Shown in pieces: positions 18,374 to 26,903 of a DNA stretch of 40,797 bases; within the stretch, counting starts at the first letter, position 1, and every line of letters begins with the position of its first letter. The notes below the pieces were generated by a model that was not told the DNA's origin, ran no database searches, and was given only the letters and a program-made list of their open reading frames with translations. The stretch is taken from positions 1 through 40,797 of the forward strand of contig JAERTK010000221.1 in NCBI GenBank assembly GCA_016844935.1. Reading direction: 5' to 3'. Origin of the DNA: Desulfobacteraceae bacterium (GTDB lineage: Bacteria > Desulfobacterota > DSM-4660 > Desulfatiglandales > Desulfatiglandaceae). Both the position numbers and the translations under genes were made by a program.

Positions 18374-18420
18374 TTTTGATATTGTTTTATGCTTGCAATG
18401 ATGTCAAAATTTGCTATCAT
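18374..18420 (+). promoter_or_regulatory. hicA promoter with TTTTGA...TCAAAA operator-like repeat
   Basis: TTGCAA (18393-18398) and TATCAT (18415-18420) are 16 bases apart, and the ATG of hicA lies 7 bases after the TATCAT. An inverted repeat TTTTGA ... TCAAAA brackets the -35 region (18374 to about 18409). The same half-site appears at the second hicAB module (34262-34289). Confidence 0.55.
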
Positions 18421-18427
18421 CAACGTC

Positions 18428-18682
18428 ATGAACCACAAACACCGAAAAACACTCGGGGCAATCTTCACCGATCCGGTTAATGGAAATATAGAATGGCGCA
18501 AAATCGAAGCTTTATTTCTGTCATTGGGAGCAGTTCGGACGGAAAGGGCCGGATCTGCCGTCAGTTTTATTTTGAACGACATACGGGCGGATTTCCATCG
18601 TCCGCACCCTGACAAAGCGGCCTTACGCTATCGCGTCAAGGATGTACGCAATTTTTTAAAACAGGCAGGAATAACACCATGA
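18428..18682 (+). CDS. hicA: HicA-type mRNA interferase toxin
   Basis: About 84 residues. The order and content fit HicA: KTLGAIFTDP at the start, IEWRKIEALFLSLGA, the double-stranded-RNA-binding-like core, FHRPHPD and the C-terminal RVKDVRNFLKQAGITP. HicA toxins are small RNases cleaving mRNA and are held inactive by HicB. The stop overlaps hicB as ATGA, giving translational coupling. The usual GSH catalytic His is replaced here (AGSAVSF), as in other members with the FHRPHP motif, so the catalytic residue is not obvious. Confidence 0.88.
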   Translation: MNHKHRKTLGAIFTDPVNGNIEWRKIEALFLSLGAVRTERAGSAVSFILNDIRADFHRPHPDKAALRYRVKDVRNFLKQAGITP

Positions 18683-19011
18683 ACAAGATGAAGTATAGAG
18701 GCTATACAGCCCGCATCGAATATGATGAAGAAGACCGTATTTTTGTGGGCCATCTGGCCGGTATCAAAGACATTGTCGGTTTTCACGGCTCGACCGTGGA
18801 TGAACTCGATCGCGCATTTCATGAATCCGTTGATAACTATATCGCCATAAGTGAAGAAACCGGGAGAGTAGCACAAAAGCCCTATTCCGGTAAACTGATG
18901 TTGCGGGTTCCACCGAACGTTCATGCCGCCGTGGCAACCGCCGCCCAGGTGAATGGTAAGAGCATCAACCAATGGGCGTCGGAAATACTGAAAAAGGCGG
19001 CTCACATTTAA
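18679..19011 (+). CDS. hicB: HicB-type antitoxin
   Basis: 110 residues. The N-terminal RNase-H-like fold (YTARIEYDEEDRIFVGHLAGI) that binds HicA is followed by a DNA-binding ribbon-helix-helix domain: KLMLRVPPNVHAAVATAA and NGKSINQWASEIL. It probably represses its own promoter at the repeat upstream of hicA. Coupled to hicA by ATGA. Close to the second HicB at 34559-34903 in both halves. Confidence 0.9.
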   Translation: MNKMKYRGYTARIEYDEEDRIFVGHLAGIKDIVGFHGSTVDELDRAFHESVDNYIAISEETGRVAQKPYSGKLMLRVPPNVHAAVATAAQVNGKSINQWASEILKKAAHI

Positions 19012-19079
19012 AATCACGGAAAGAGCCTGGGGCAAGATAATCGCCGAAATCGAATAGGTGCGCAAGCATGAAGAAAACG

Positions 19080-19895
19080 CTAGGCTTGCTCTCTGGGGAC
19101 CTCATTGATATCCAACCGGGGTGACGCCATGGTGATCCCTTCCTCATCAAACCGGGCCATGATTTTCTCGTTGAGTCCCCAGCGGCCCACCAGGGCATAT
19201 TTCTTTTCCACCCAGAATCGGGCCTTCATCTCCATATAGCCTGGGGCGAACTTGTCAATGACCACCCGGGGTACGGGTTTTTCCTGAACGATTTCGGATT
19301 CTTTCAGGATTTCTAACACGATTTCCTTTACCTTTTTCACGTCCGCTTCATAAGGGATATAGAAATCAATATCCAGGCGGCGCTTGGGTCGGAGACTGGT
19401 ATTGACCACCTGATCATTCAATACCTTGTGGTTGGGGATGTAGACCATTTTACCGTCAAAGGTCCGCAACCGTGTGTACATGACTGAAATGAGATCCACC
19501 TTCCCCATGGCACCACCGATCATGACCACGTCTCCCTTTTTAAGAGGTAGCTTGGGAATATACGGTTTCGCGATGACAAAAGCTGCTATGCCCACCATCA
19601 CAATGACCATGATCACCCGAAACAGAAGGGGGGCCGGAAATCCGATAAAATTCAGAACCACCAGAGCACCTATCAACAGTACCAAAATGTGCATGCCGGT
19701 CACCGAATAGGAGGCTCTCCGCTCGGGCATACCCGCTTTGATCAGAATGGAGGAGAGAAAATTCCCCAGATATTTCACCAGAATCAATACGATAATCAGC
19801 AGAATCATACCCTTGACCACCATGGGACCCAATTCGCCGCCCACTTTGCTGATCTGGTCTACATAATTGTTCAAGCCTGAAGATAAGCCGTCCAT
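19080..19895 (-). CDS. mscS: small-conductance mechanosensitive channel MscS family
   Basis: 271 residues with three N-terminal hydrophobic helices (about 22-45, 68-88 and 92-115), the pore-lining TM3 pattern near AFVIAKPYIP, then a beta domain with GDVVMIGGAMGKV and the conserved PNHKVLNDQVVN (MscS cap). The C-terminal portal is the WGLNEKI region. It releases solutes during hypo-osmotic shock. The gene follows copA by 25 bases and may be cotranscribed; it is the last gene of the copper/cytochrome/selenoprotein unit. A relic of a second copy lies at 18159-18356. Confidence 0.93.
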   Translation of the reverse strand: MDGLSSGLNNYVDQISKVGGELGPMVVKGMILLIIVLILVKYLGNFLSSILIKAGMPERRASYSVTGMHILVLLIGALVVLNFIGFPAPLLFRVIMVIVMVGIAAFVIAKPYIPKLPLKKGDVVMIGGAMGKVDLISVMYTRLRTFDGKMVYIPNHKVLNDQVVNTSLRPKRRLDIDFYIPYEADVKKVKEIVLEILKESEIVQEKPVPRVVIDKFAPGYMEMKARFWVEKKYALVGRWGLNEKIMARFDEEGITMASPRLDINEVPREQA

Positions 19896-19920
19896 GGAAA
19901 ATCTCCTTTTCTATTGCGCG

Positions 19921-22167
19921 TCAGTCAATCTTTTTTCGATACAGTCGTAGACTGTTACTCACCACCGTAATACTGCTCATGGCCATGGCCAGGGCGGCCA
20001 GGATCGGGTGCAATTCTCTCAAAAATCCTGGCAAAAAAGAAAAGGAATACAGAGCGCCTGCCGCCACGGGAATCAGGATGATATTGTAAATAAATGCCCA
20101 GAACAGGTTCTGGCGAATGGTGGCCATGGTGGCCCGGCTGATGCGGATGGCCCGGGGAACCCCTTTCAGGCTGCCGCTCTGGAGGATCACATCCCCCGTT
20201 TCAATGGCCACATCCGTTCCCGTGCCGATGGCCAGTCCCACGTCGGCCCGGGCCAGGGCCGGAGCATCGTTGATGCCGTCCCCCACCATGCCCACCTTTT
20301 CCCCTTTTGCCTGCAGTTCCTGTATTTTTCCTTCTTTTTCGTCGGGCAGAACATCGGCCACCACTTCATCGATCCCGGCTTTCCGGGCGATCACCCCGGC
20401 GGCCCGGGCGTTGTCTCCCGTGAGCATGACCACTTTGAGACCTTCCCCGTGGAGTTCTTCAACCACCGCTGCCGACTCCGGCTTCAGGGTGTCGGACAAA
20501 CCGATGATTCCCGAGAACCGGTCGTTTGCGGAAACGACCATGAGGGTTTTCCCCTGGTCCTCCAGGGACTCTATCTGATTTTCCCCATCAGGGGAAATGG
20601 CCACGCCCGTTTCCCGGAGCCAGGCGGGTTTTCCCACCCGAACCAGGCCCTGCCCCTCAATCCGCGCCGTCACCCCATGGCCGCGCAGGGCCTTGAAATT
20701 GTCCGGATCCACCAGCTCAATCTTTCGGTCAACGGCTTCCTTTACAATGGCCCGGCCCAGAGGGTGTTCGGAACCTTTTTCAACGGATGCGGCCATTTTC
20801 AGGAGGTCGTTTTCATCTCCCATGAATCCTTCGGCCGTTCGAACATCCACCACCGAGGGCTTTCCCACTGTCAGGGTGCCGGTCTTGTCCAGCACGATGA
20901 TTTTGAGGCGCGCCGCCATCTCCAGGGCTTCGCTGTTTTTAAATAATACCCCCTTTTCAGCCCCTTTTCCGGTTCCCGCCATGATGGCGGTGGGGGTGGC
21001 CAACCCCAGGGCGCAGGGGCAGGCAATCACCAGAACCGCCACCATGCGGATCATGGCAGGCACGAATTCTCCGCCCATGATCCACCAGAGGATAAATGTG
21101 CCAAAGGCGATGATCAAAACGCCCGGTACAAAAAAAGAGGCCACGCGATCCGCCGTGGCCTGAATGGGTGCCTTACTCCCCTGGGCCTCCTGCACCAACC
21201 GGATAATCTGGGCCAGGGCCGTATCCTTACCCACCTTCGCCGCCTGGAACTTGAGGAGGCCTTCCCCGTTGACCGCACCGGCGATCACGTTGTCTTCAGG
21301 TCCCTTGTCCACCGGAATGGGTTCACCGGTGAGCATGGACTCATCCACGCTGGACTCCCCTTCCGTCACCACGCCATCAACGGGGATACGCTCTCCGGGT
21401 CTGACCAAAACCAGGTCTCCCACCTTGACGGCCGCCAGGGGAATCACCTGTTCTTCACCATCCACCACAATGGCGGCTGTTTTGGGCCTGAGACCCATGA
21501 GCTTGCGGATGGCACCGCCGGTACGACCCTTGGTCCGGGATTCCAGCATTTTCCCCAGTTTGATGAGGGTGATAATCACGGCGGAGGTTTCGAAATAGAC
21601 GTGCTTTCCCAGCAATGGATAAAGCAACAGGGCCAGGGAATAGAAGTAGGCCACGGAGGACCCCATGGCCACCAGAACATCCATGTTGGCGGAACCGTTC
21701 TTCAGACTTTTATAGCCCCCCACATAATAGTCCCATCCCGTGTAGAACTGCACCGGGGTGGCCAGGGCCAGAAACATCCAGTTGACCCAAGCCCCGTGAC
21801 TCCAGGGGCCCAGAAGACCAAAGTCCCGACCCATACTGAGGAGAAAAAGCGGCGCGGAAAACACCACACCCACCAGAAACTTCCGCGTCTGATCCCTGAT
21901 CTCCGCGTCCCGGGCCAGCTGTTCCGCATCGTCGCCTGAGTCCTCGTCCGGCCGCACCGCGCCGAACCCGGCATCTTCGATGGCCCCAATCATTTCTTCC
22001 ACACCGGTCACGGAGGGCACATAGGTCACGGTCGCCTGCTCAGAGGCAAAATTGACGTGAACGTCCTGAACTCCCGGCATCTTCTTGACGGCCCGCTCCA
22101 GATTGGCCGCGCAGTTGACGCAGGTCATGCCGGTAATGGGAAGGGTGAGATGGGTCTCCTCGGCCAT
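19921..22167 (-). CDS. copA: copper-exporting P1B-type ATPase (CopA)
   Basis: 748-residue P1B ATPase. A single N-terminal HMA domain has Cys16 and Cys19 in TCVNC. The membrane metal site is [12 protein letters not shown], the phosphorylation motif is [10 protein letters not shown], and SEHPLG (nucleotide-binding His-Pro) and [11 protein letters not shown] (hinge) follow. CPC plus the HMA domain and the preceding copZ-like gene identify it as a Cu(I) exporter of the P1B-1 class. It lies 6 bases after the copZ-like gene. Confidence 0.95.
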   Translation of the reverse strand: MAEETHLTLPITGMTCVNCAANLERAVKKMPGVQDVHVNFASEQATVTYVPSVTGVEEMIGAIEDAGFGAVRPDEDSGDDAEQLARDAEIRDQTRKFLVGVVFSAPLFLLSMGRDFGLLGPWSHGAWVNWMFLALATPVQFYTGWDYYVGGYKSLKNGSANMDVLVAMGSSVAYFYSLALLLYPLLGKHVYFETSAVIITLIKLGKMLESRTKGRTGGAIRKLMGLRPKTAAIVVDGEEQVIPLAAVKVGDLVLVRPGERIPVDGVVTEGESSVDESMLTGEPIPVDKGPEDNVIAGAVNGEGLLKFQAAKVGKDTALAQIIRLVQEAQGSKAPIQATADRVASFFVPGVLIIAFGTFILWWIMGGEFVPAMIRMVAVLVIACPCALGLATPTAIMAGTGKGAEKGVLFKNSEALEMAARLKIIVLDKTGTLTVGKPSVVDVRTAEGFMGDENDLLKMAASVEKGSEHPLGRAIVKEAVDRKIELVDPDNFKALRGHGVTARIEGQGLVRVGKPAWLRETGVAISPDGENQIESLEDQGKTLMVVSANDRFSGIIGLSDTLKPESAAVVEELHGEGLKVVMLTGDNARAAGVIARKAGIDEVVADVLPDEKEGKIQELQAKGEKVGMVGDGINDAPALARADVGLAIGTGTDVAIETGDVILQSGSLKGVPRAIRISRATMATIRQNLFWAFIYNIILIPVAAGALYSFSFLPGFLRELHPILAALAMAMSSITVVSNSLRLYRKKID

Positions 22168-22173
22168 TGGGTT

Positions 22174-22380
22174 CTAATCCGCCGCCGGGTAATTGATTTC
22201 TTTGAGGGTTGCCCTTAGATTGTCTTCCGTGGCCGGCGCCTCCCATTCAACTTTTATCACTTTCATGCCGGGATCTCCCTCAACGGAAGCCACCCCCGCC
22301 AGTTCACCGAGTTCTTTTTGAATGGCCTTGACACAATGGCCGCAACTGACGTTGGGGACCGTAAATCTGCTTGTTTCCAT
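22174..22380 (-). CDS. CopZ-like copper chaperone (HMA domain)
   Basis: 68-residue HMA protein with the metal-binding pair Cys13-Gly-His-Cys16 (VSCGHC) and the usual beta-alpha-beta-beta-alpha-beta length. It should pass Cu(I) to the adjacent CopA. The start at 22380 has AAGGAG ten bases upstream; an in-frame upstream extension to 22413 has no support. It is six bases from copA and 39 bases after the octahaem cytochrome gene. Confidence 0.9.
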   Translation of the reverse strand: METSRFTVPNVSCGHCVKAIQKELGELAGVASVEGDPGMKVIKVEWEAPATEDNLRATLKEINYPAAD

Positions 22381-22419
22381 TTGTTGAGTTCTCCTTTTTC
22401 GTGTGATTAGCAACCATGG

Positions 22420-23955
22420 TTATGGCTTTTTTGACATCTCTTCATACTTAATACGCAATTTGAGCCAGTCAAGCATATCCTGAATATTTTTGGACATAAA
22501 CCATCTGCCATTGGCAAATACTCCGTAATCCGCACCGGTCATGGCGGAAGCCAGCCGGGTGGTGTTGGCATAAAAAAGCCACTGCTCAACCCACATCTTT
22601 TCAATGGCCTCGTTAAAGAGGCTGTCTTTCTGCGCCAGACCCTTTGCGAAACCCTTTTCCCAGGCGGACAGCATGATCTTTGTAGCGGTGAGCGTCATGT
22701 CATTGGCGTATTGGACCGTCTTATTCAAACGGGTAAAATGACCGTCCACCCATTCTCGGCCATGGCAGGCCAGACATATTTTTTCCATGGTTTTCTGGCG
22801 CTTAGCCTGCTCTTTTGGGTCGATCAAATATTTTGACGCCGGCGCACCGGTCAGTTCCGTAGGCAATGGAAGCCCCTGGGCGTTCCGGATCACCGTGGTA
22901 TCCGGTGATATGGGCGATGGGTGCGCATAAATCAGCCCGAAAAGACGCAAGGGAAGGCGGCCGCTCATGCGGTGGGTCCGTTCCGCCAGCACATCCCCCT
23001 CATCTGTCACCACCTTACTGATGTGACAGACGGCGCAGGTGGGCGCTGTAAAATCCTTTCCCAGAATCCAGGGCACAGCATCATAATTCCACCGGCTCCC
23101 CAAGGCGGCAAAAACGTTGCCGTGCTTGCTCACGCTGTAAACCTTGTAAGCCGGGACATCCGGCCCCTTATGGCACTCGGAACAGGTGTATGGCTTACGG
23201 GCCATGGCCATTGAAAAACCGTGCCGCGTGTGACAGGCCGTGCAGGACCCTTTTGTCCCATCGGGATTGATCCGCCCAACGCCCCGATTGGGCCAGCCGG
23301 TCAGGACGGGGAAATCCATCTCACCATCAGGGGTATCCCGGGTCTTCAATCCTTTAACCTGGACCTTTGTACCATGGCAGTACAGACAGGCATCCGCGTC
23401 CATCTGTGGATCGGATTTTGCATGGGTGATTTTCATGTCTTCAAATGTCTGCAGGCCGTTGGTGGCATCGGCCAGAGATCGATACAGCGAATTGCCCTGC
23501 AGATTTCCGTAGGCATGGCTCATGAGGTTCCCGCCGTATTGTTCCACTTCCACGGGGTGGCACTGGGCGCAGTCGCCGGGGGTCACCACCACATGAACCG
23601 AATAGCCGTTGTGATCAAAGGTATCTTTGTGTTTTTCCGGGTTCATGGTGTGGCATTCGGCACAACCGACCACCACCTTTGCCGTTTTCTCAGACGGTTT
23701 CTTGACGGAAATACGCCGTTCCGAAGGGGGCTTTTTCATTGCCGCATCCGGGGTTACCCGCGCCATTCTTCCCTTTTTCCATCCTGCTGCAATGCCCGGC
23801 GTGACCGCCACATGACAATCCAGACAAGCCTCGCTGTCTTCGCTCAAGGGAGCCCCAGACACGGGCGATGCCACAGATGAAAAAAGCAGGATCCCCAGAC
23901 ACAGAACCCCCGCAATAAACGAACGGTTTCCAGCAATTCGATTCTCCGTAATCAT
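22420..23955 (-). CDS. octahaem c-type cytochrome, hydroxylamine oxidoreductase-like
   Basis: 511-residue exported cytochrome. The signal peptide spans about residues 1-34 (hydrophobic stretch 14-30). Eight CxxCH haem sites start at about residues 44, 98, 129, 190, 238, 258, 307 and 394. The piece SKHGN...W..G.DFTAPTCAVCH is characteristic of the hydroxylamine oxidoreductase (HAO) family, where it precedes haem 7. HAO-like proteins in anaerobes often run in reverse or act on nitrogen or sulfur oxides, so the substrate is open. The catalytic cross-linking Tyr of nitrifier HAO cannot be placed with confidence, suggesting a reductase. The start overlaps the stop of the selenoprotein gene as TGATG. 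Confidence 0.87.
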   Translation of the reverse strand: MITENRIAGNRSFIAGVLCLGILLFSSVASPVSGAPLSEDSEACLDCHVAVTPGIAAGWKKGRMARVTPDAAMKKPPSERRISVKKPSEKTAKVVVGCAECHTMNPEKHKDTFDHNGYSVHVVVTPGDCAQCHPVEVEQYGGNLMSHAYGNLQGNSLYRSLADATNGLQTFEDMKITHAKSDPQMDADACLYCHGTKVQVKGLKTRDTPDGEMDFPVLTGWPNRGVGRINPDGTKGSCTACHTRHGFSMAMARKPYTCSECHKGPDVPAYKVYSVSKHGNVFAALGSRWNYDAVPWILGKDFTAPTCAVCHISKVVTDEGDVLAERTHRMSGRLPLRLFGLIYAHPSPISPDTTVIRNAQGLPLPTELTGAPASKYLIDPKEQAKRQKTMEKICLACHGREWVDGHFTRLNKTVQYANDMTLTATKIMLSAWEKGFAKGLAQKDSLFNEAIEKMWVEQWLFYANTTRLASAMTGADYGVFANGRWFMSKNIQDMLDWLKLRIKYEEMSKKP

Positions 23956-24572
23956 CAGTTCCCTGTGCCCCCTGTCACAAATTCCACCAGTGCCCCATAG
24001 GGTTGGGCCCCCGCCAGTGTTCGACCGTTCATGACAAAGGTGGGCACCGCCCTTATTCCCAGTTGTCTTGATCGGTCCCAGTCTGCATCCACAGCGCGCT
24101 TAAAGGACCGATCCGCCAACACTTTTCCAGCCTTTTCCGGGTCCAGACCCGCTGATCCCGCCACGCCCACCAATTCACTGATATGGCCGATATTGCAGCC
24201 ATCAGCGAAATATGCTCGAAACACCGCATGGTTGTAATCCCTGATTTTTCCCTGGGCTTCGGCCCATTTACCCAGTTCCTGGGCCAGGCGGCTGTTGTAG
24301 GTCATGTTCCGCTCACCGAAGGGCAGCCCTTCCGCTTCTGCCGCTTTCCGAAGCCGCGCCATCATGCCGGAAAGGTCCACCATGCGCCCCTTGAAAAGCG
24401 CCTCCAGCGTCATCCCTTCCACCGGCGTCTCGGGGTGGAGGGGAAAAGCACGCCATTGAACCACAAGATCCTGCTCCTTTATCAATCGTTCAACACGACC
24501 CGTGATGAAATAGCACCAGGGTCACACATAATCAGAAAATATCTCCAAAAGCCTCTTTTCCATCTCGTGCAT
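23955..24572 (-). CDS. selenocysteine-containing DsbA/FrnE-like thiol-disulfide oxidoreductase (UPWC)
   Basis: Reading through one TGA (24524-24522) gives a complete 205-residue DsbA/FrnE-type protein. It starts MHEMEKRLLEIFSDYV, then U17-Pro-Trp-C20 in the exact place where the family has CPWC. The rest of the domain is intact: WRAFPLHPETP, the helical insert, and a cis-Pro loop (RAVPTFVMNG) facing the active site. Conventional calling would start only after the TGA, at the TTG at 24485. The ATG at 24572 follows AAAGGAAAGGAA. It has no signal peptide, so it is cytoplasmic, like FrnE. The UGA cannot be a stop in a healthy gene, because both flanks are in one frame with all family landmarks. 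A TGY to TGA sequencing error or a single nonsense mutation is the alternative. Confidence 0.85.
24489..24509 (-). promoter_or_regulatory. SECIS-like hairpin of the UPWC gene
   Basis: Twelve bases after the UGA a hairpin forms on the minus strand: TTCA and CACG pair with CGTG and TGAA, with a U-U mismatch between the two 4-bp blocks and an apical loop GGT. The loop lies at bases 22-24 after the UGA. Bacterial SECIS elements place the apical loop about 16-37 bases after UGA, with a G at its start, so this fits. Not tested by folding software. Confidence 0.65.
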
Positions 24573-24594
24573 TTCCTTTCCTTTGACTCGCGAT

Positions 24595-26235
24595 TTAATG
24601 CCCCGCCTGGAGAAGGCGATAGACGGTAATCGGTTTACTGTACCCCTTCACCCGTCCGGGGGGCTGTTGTTCCATTTCAGGTAAAACACTCAGCCGTTTC
24701 ACGGTCTCCTGACTGATGAGGATGTCACATCCCACATTTCGGGTCAATCCCTGGATCCGGGCGGCCACATTAACGGTGTTCCCGATCAGGCAGTAAGCGG
24801 ATTGCTCATCGCTGCCGGAGTTTCCCGCCAGAACGCTGCCCGAATGAACCCCGATGCCGTGAGCGAATGCCACCATTCCTTGCGCTGTTCGCTCACGGTT
24901 TAGAATTTCGAGGGATTTACGCATCTCAAGGGCCGCCCCCACCGCCGAATCCGCGTGGTTCTCAAAATAGACGGGCACGCCGAAAACCGCTTCGATTTCA
25001 TCGCCGGCGAACTGGATCACCAGGCCCCGGTGTAGCCGGATAGCCTGCTGCATGCGGGTAAAATAGGTTCTCATGGATCGCATCACCTCTTCCGGCGGAT
25101 TGTTTTCCACAAAGGGGGTGAAATTTTGAAGGTCCGAAAACATCACCGTCCCTTCCCGCCGCGCCCCTTCCAGGGGAATACGACCCGAAAGAATCTCGTC
25201 CCGAATCTCAGGCGTCACATACCGGCCAAAGGCGGTGCGAAGGGTTTCCCGCTCCGCCAGCCCCCGGATCATGGCATTGCCGGAGTCCCCCAGGATGCCG
25301 ATTTCGTCATTACTCACCACCTTGATGCGGGTTTCGTAATCCCCCTCTCGAATCCGGGCGTTCGCCGCCAGAATGTTCTGAAGGGGCGCCACGATGGACC
25401 GGATGACGAGCCTGTTCAGGACGCCGGCGCTTACCAGGAAAATACCACACAGGACCACCGTAAAAACGATAATCCTCATGCCGTATTCCCTGGCGGGCAT
25501 GGACCCCGGCACCAACTCCCATTGTACGGTGATCAGGGTCACCAGAAGAATTACCAGGGGAAGGACGGTGCCTATGCCATAAAACAACCGGATGCGGCGT
25601 CCGATGGCCAGGTGTTCCGCCCCTTCCAAACCTGCCAGCCGGCCTTCGGGGAAAAACAGCGGGATCAAACCCTTTCGGCAGTAGTCCTCAATGTTGTAAA
25701 AGGCCACAGACGATGTGATGAACCCCACCATGCTGGCGCGAATGGAAAATACCACCGCCGTTCGCATATCCATCCATCGGATCAAATAAGAGACAAGAAA
25801 AATTACGGCGGGGAGCAGCACCCATATGAGCACATGGATTCCCACAAAAATGAACGGCAGGTTGAGAATGCGACGGCGCCCCTTTTCCAGTGCGAACTCT
25901 TCCACCGAAAGCCCGTTTTTCATCCTGTTGAGGCAGCGGGACACCGGACGGAGAAGGCCGTGCATGATGAACAGGGAAGGGGTTCCGATGGAAAGGATAA
26001 TCAAAAATAACACCCCGAGCCGCCTGGCCACCGCAGGGAAATAGGAAGGGCCGGCGGCAGCCTTAAAGTCGGCGAATCGTTCGAGAATAAAATCCGTGGG
26101 CGTGGTCACATTGAGCAAAAACACGAAAGCCACGCCCACGGCCATGGCCTTGACACTGATGATGTACAGACCGGTCAAAGCCGCCTGAGAGGCATCTATG
26201 CTTTCGTTTCCCTCAGTTCGGTCTTTCCTTTCCAT
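24595..26235 (-). CDS. membrane class III adenylate/guanylate cyclase with HAMP domain
   Basis: 546 residues. The N-terminal ~260 residues contain about six hydrophobic segments (for example 24-42, 70-92, 127-148 and 230-260). A HAMP linker follows (about 265-320: APLQNILAANARIREGDYET), then a class III catalytic domain from about 355 to 525. Its metal-binding Asp residues lie in MFSDLQNFTPF and AGDEIEAVFG, and the substrate-facing part in GNTVNVAARIQ. It makes cAMP or cGMP; the selectivity residues cannot be read with certainty. It stands 22 bases before the selenoprotein gene, so the sensor may head the same operon. The ligand is unknown. Confidence 0.9.
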   Translation of the reverse strand: MERKDRTEGNESIDASQAALTGLYIISVKAMAVGVAFVFLLNVTTPTDFILERFADFKAAAGPSYFPAVARRLGVLFLIILSIGTPSLFIMHGLLRPVSRCLNRMKNGLSVEEFALEKGRRRILNLPFIFVGIHVLIWVLLPAVIFLVSYLIRWMDMRTAVVFSIRASMVGFITSSVAFYNIEDYCRKGLIPLFFPEGRLAGLEGAEHLAIGRRIRLFYGIGTVLPLVILLVTLITVQWELVPGSMPAREYGMRIIVFTVVLCGIFLVSAGVLNRLVIRSIVAPLQNILAANARIREGDYETRIKVVSNDEIGILGDSGNAMIRGLAERETLRTAFGRYVTPEIRDEILSGRIPLEGARREGTVMFSDLQNFTPFVENNPPEEVMRSMRTYFTRMQQAIRLHRGLVIQFAGDEIEAVFGVPVYFENHADSAVGAALEMRKSLEILNRERTAQGMVAFAHGIGVHSGSVLAGNSGSDEQSAYCLIGNTVNVAARIQGLTRNVGCDILISQETVKRLSVLPEMEQQPPGRVKGYSKPITVYRLLQAGH

Positions 26236-26293
26236 GTTACGCCCGAAATCTTAAAATCTTTCAGCAACAATCCCCACCCTGCCATTGTACGCC

Positions 26294-26565
26294 TTATATG
26301 CCCGAGCTGTCTATGCCATGTTTTTTCCGATACGCCATCACCAATGCCAACAGGTCTTCACCATACTTTTCAATTGTTTTTTTGCCCACCCCTTTGATCA
26401 TTTTCAAATCTTTTCTGTTATCGGGCAAATTGACGACGATTTGAATCAATACCCGTTGATGGAGGATCTGAAAATGCGCAATGCTCAGTTCTTTGGCCTT
26501 ACGAGAACGCCATTCTTTAAGCTGCTGGAATAATTCCGGGTGCTCAATGTCCAACTCCCGGTAAT
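26294..26565 (-). pseudogene. duplicated HRDC tail of the PIF1-like helicase
   Basis: About 86 residues nearly identical to the HRDC domain of the helicase at 27860-30352: HPELFQQLKEWRSRKAKEL then QILHQRVLIQIV and IKGVGKKTIEKYGEDLLALV. At DNA level 26311-26565 matches 28231-28485 at about 90% with no gap. There is no helicase motor, and the frame begins just after an in-frame TGA. The product of an old duplication or of recombination between paralogous helicases. Confidence 0.8.
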
Positions 26566-26604
26566 GCTGGTTGGCGACACTCTCGCTGGAGCGGGGTTTT
26601 GGAT

Positions 26605-26703
26605 ATCGGTGATCTCGTCTTGCTCAAGGAGTGCATACTCGTGTTCGCGGATGAAATAGTCCGCAATATGTCGTTGGAATTTCTTTTCAGGGCCTTCCAA
26701 CAT
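26605..26703 (-). pseudogene. N-terminal stub of a type I restriction HsdR-like protein
   Basis: The first ~33 residues (LEGPEKKFQRHIADYFIREH and LLEQDEITD) look like the start of HsdR-type restriction subunits. The frame then continues out of register through the HRDC relic and stops, so no nuclease or motor domain remains. It starts in a TAATG overlap with the preceding 66-residue gene, showing that a restriction gene once stood in this operon. Confidence 0.6.
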
Positions 26704-26903
26704 TACTCGTCTTTCTCGCAGAATTCAGAAGCGGCCCGGTTGATCTGAGCAACCGTTTTCTCCTCCCAAAGATTTCGCTGCCATTTTGTATAATCAAATG
26801 GCTCTCTCATTATAAGAGAGATGAATCTTTCGGCATCAACCTTGCCAAAGGTATTGACAAGCACCTCAAATCCTTTGATTTTTATTTCAGTATCTGTAAT
26901 CAT
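26703..26903 (-). CDS. 66-residue partner of the PIN-domain gene (probable antitoxin)
   Basis: Small acidic/basic protein with KGFEVLVNTFGKVDAERFIS, FDYTKWQRNLWEE and a C-terminal acidic tail (EFCEKDE). No recognised antitoxin fold is evident to me. Its ATG overlaps the stop of the PIN gene by four bases and its stop overlaps the HsdR stub, so it is translated with both. In this organisation the gene after the PIN toxin is usually its antitoxin; this is inference. Confidence 0.6.
   Translation of the reverse strand: MITDTEIKIKGFEVLVNTFGKVDAERFISLIMREPFDYTKWQRNLWEEKTVAQINRAASEFCEKDE

Noticed and set aside
19012..19079. Possible small gene starting ATGAAGAAAACG near 19069
   Set aside because: Stops after 18 codons inside the mscS 3' end.
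24489..24524. A longer stem GACCC/GGGTC with TGGTG/CATCA starting at the UGA
   Set aside because: It competes with the GGU hairpin, its loop (CTATTT) has no G, and it lies too close to the UGA for a SECIS. I kept the second hairpin.
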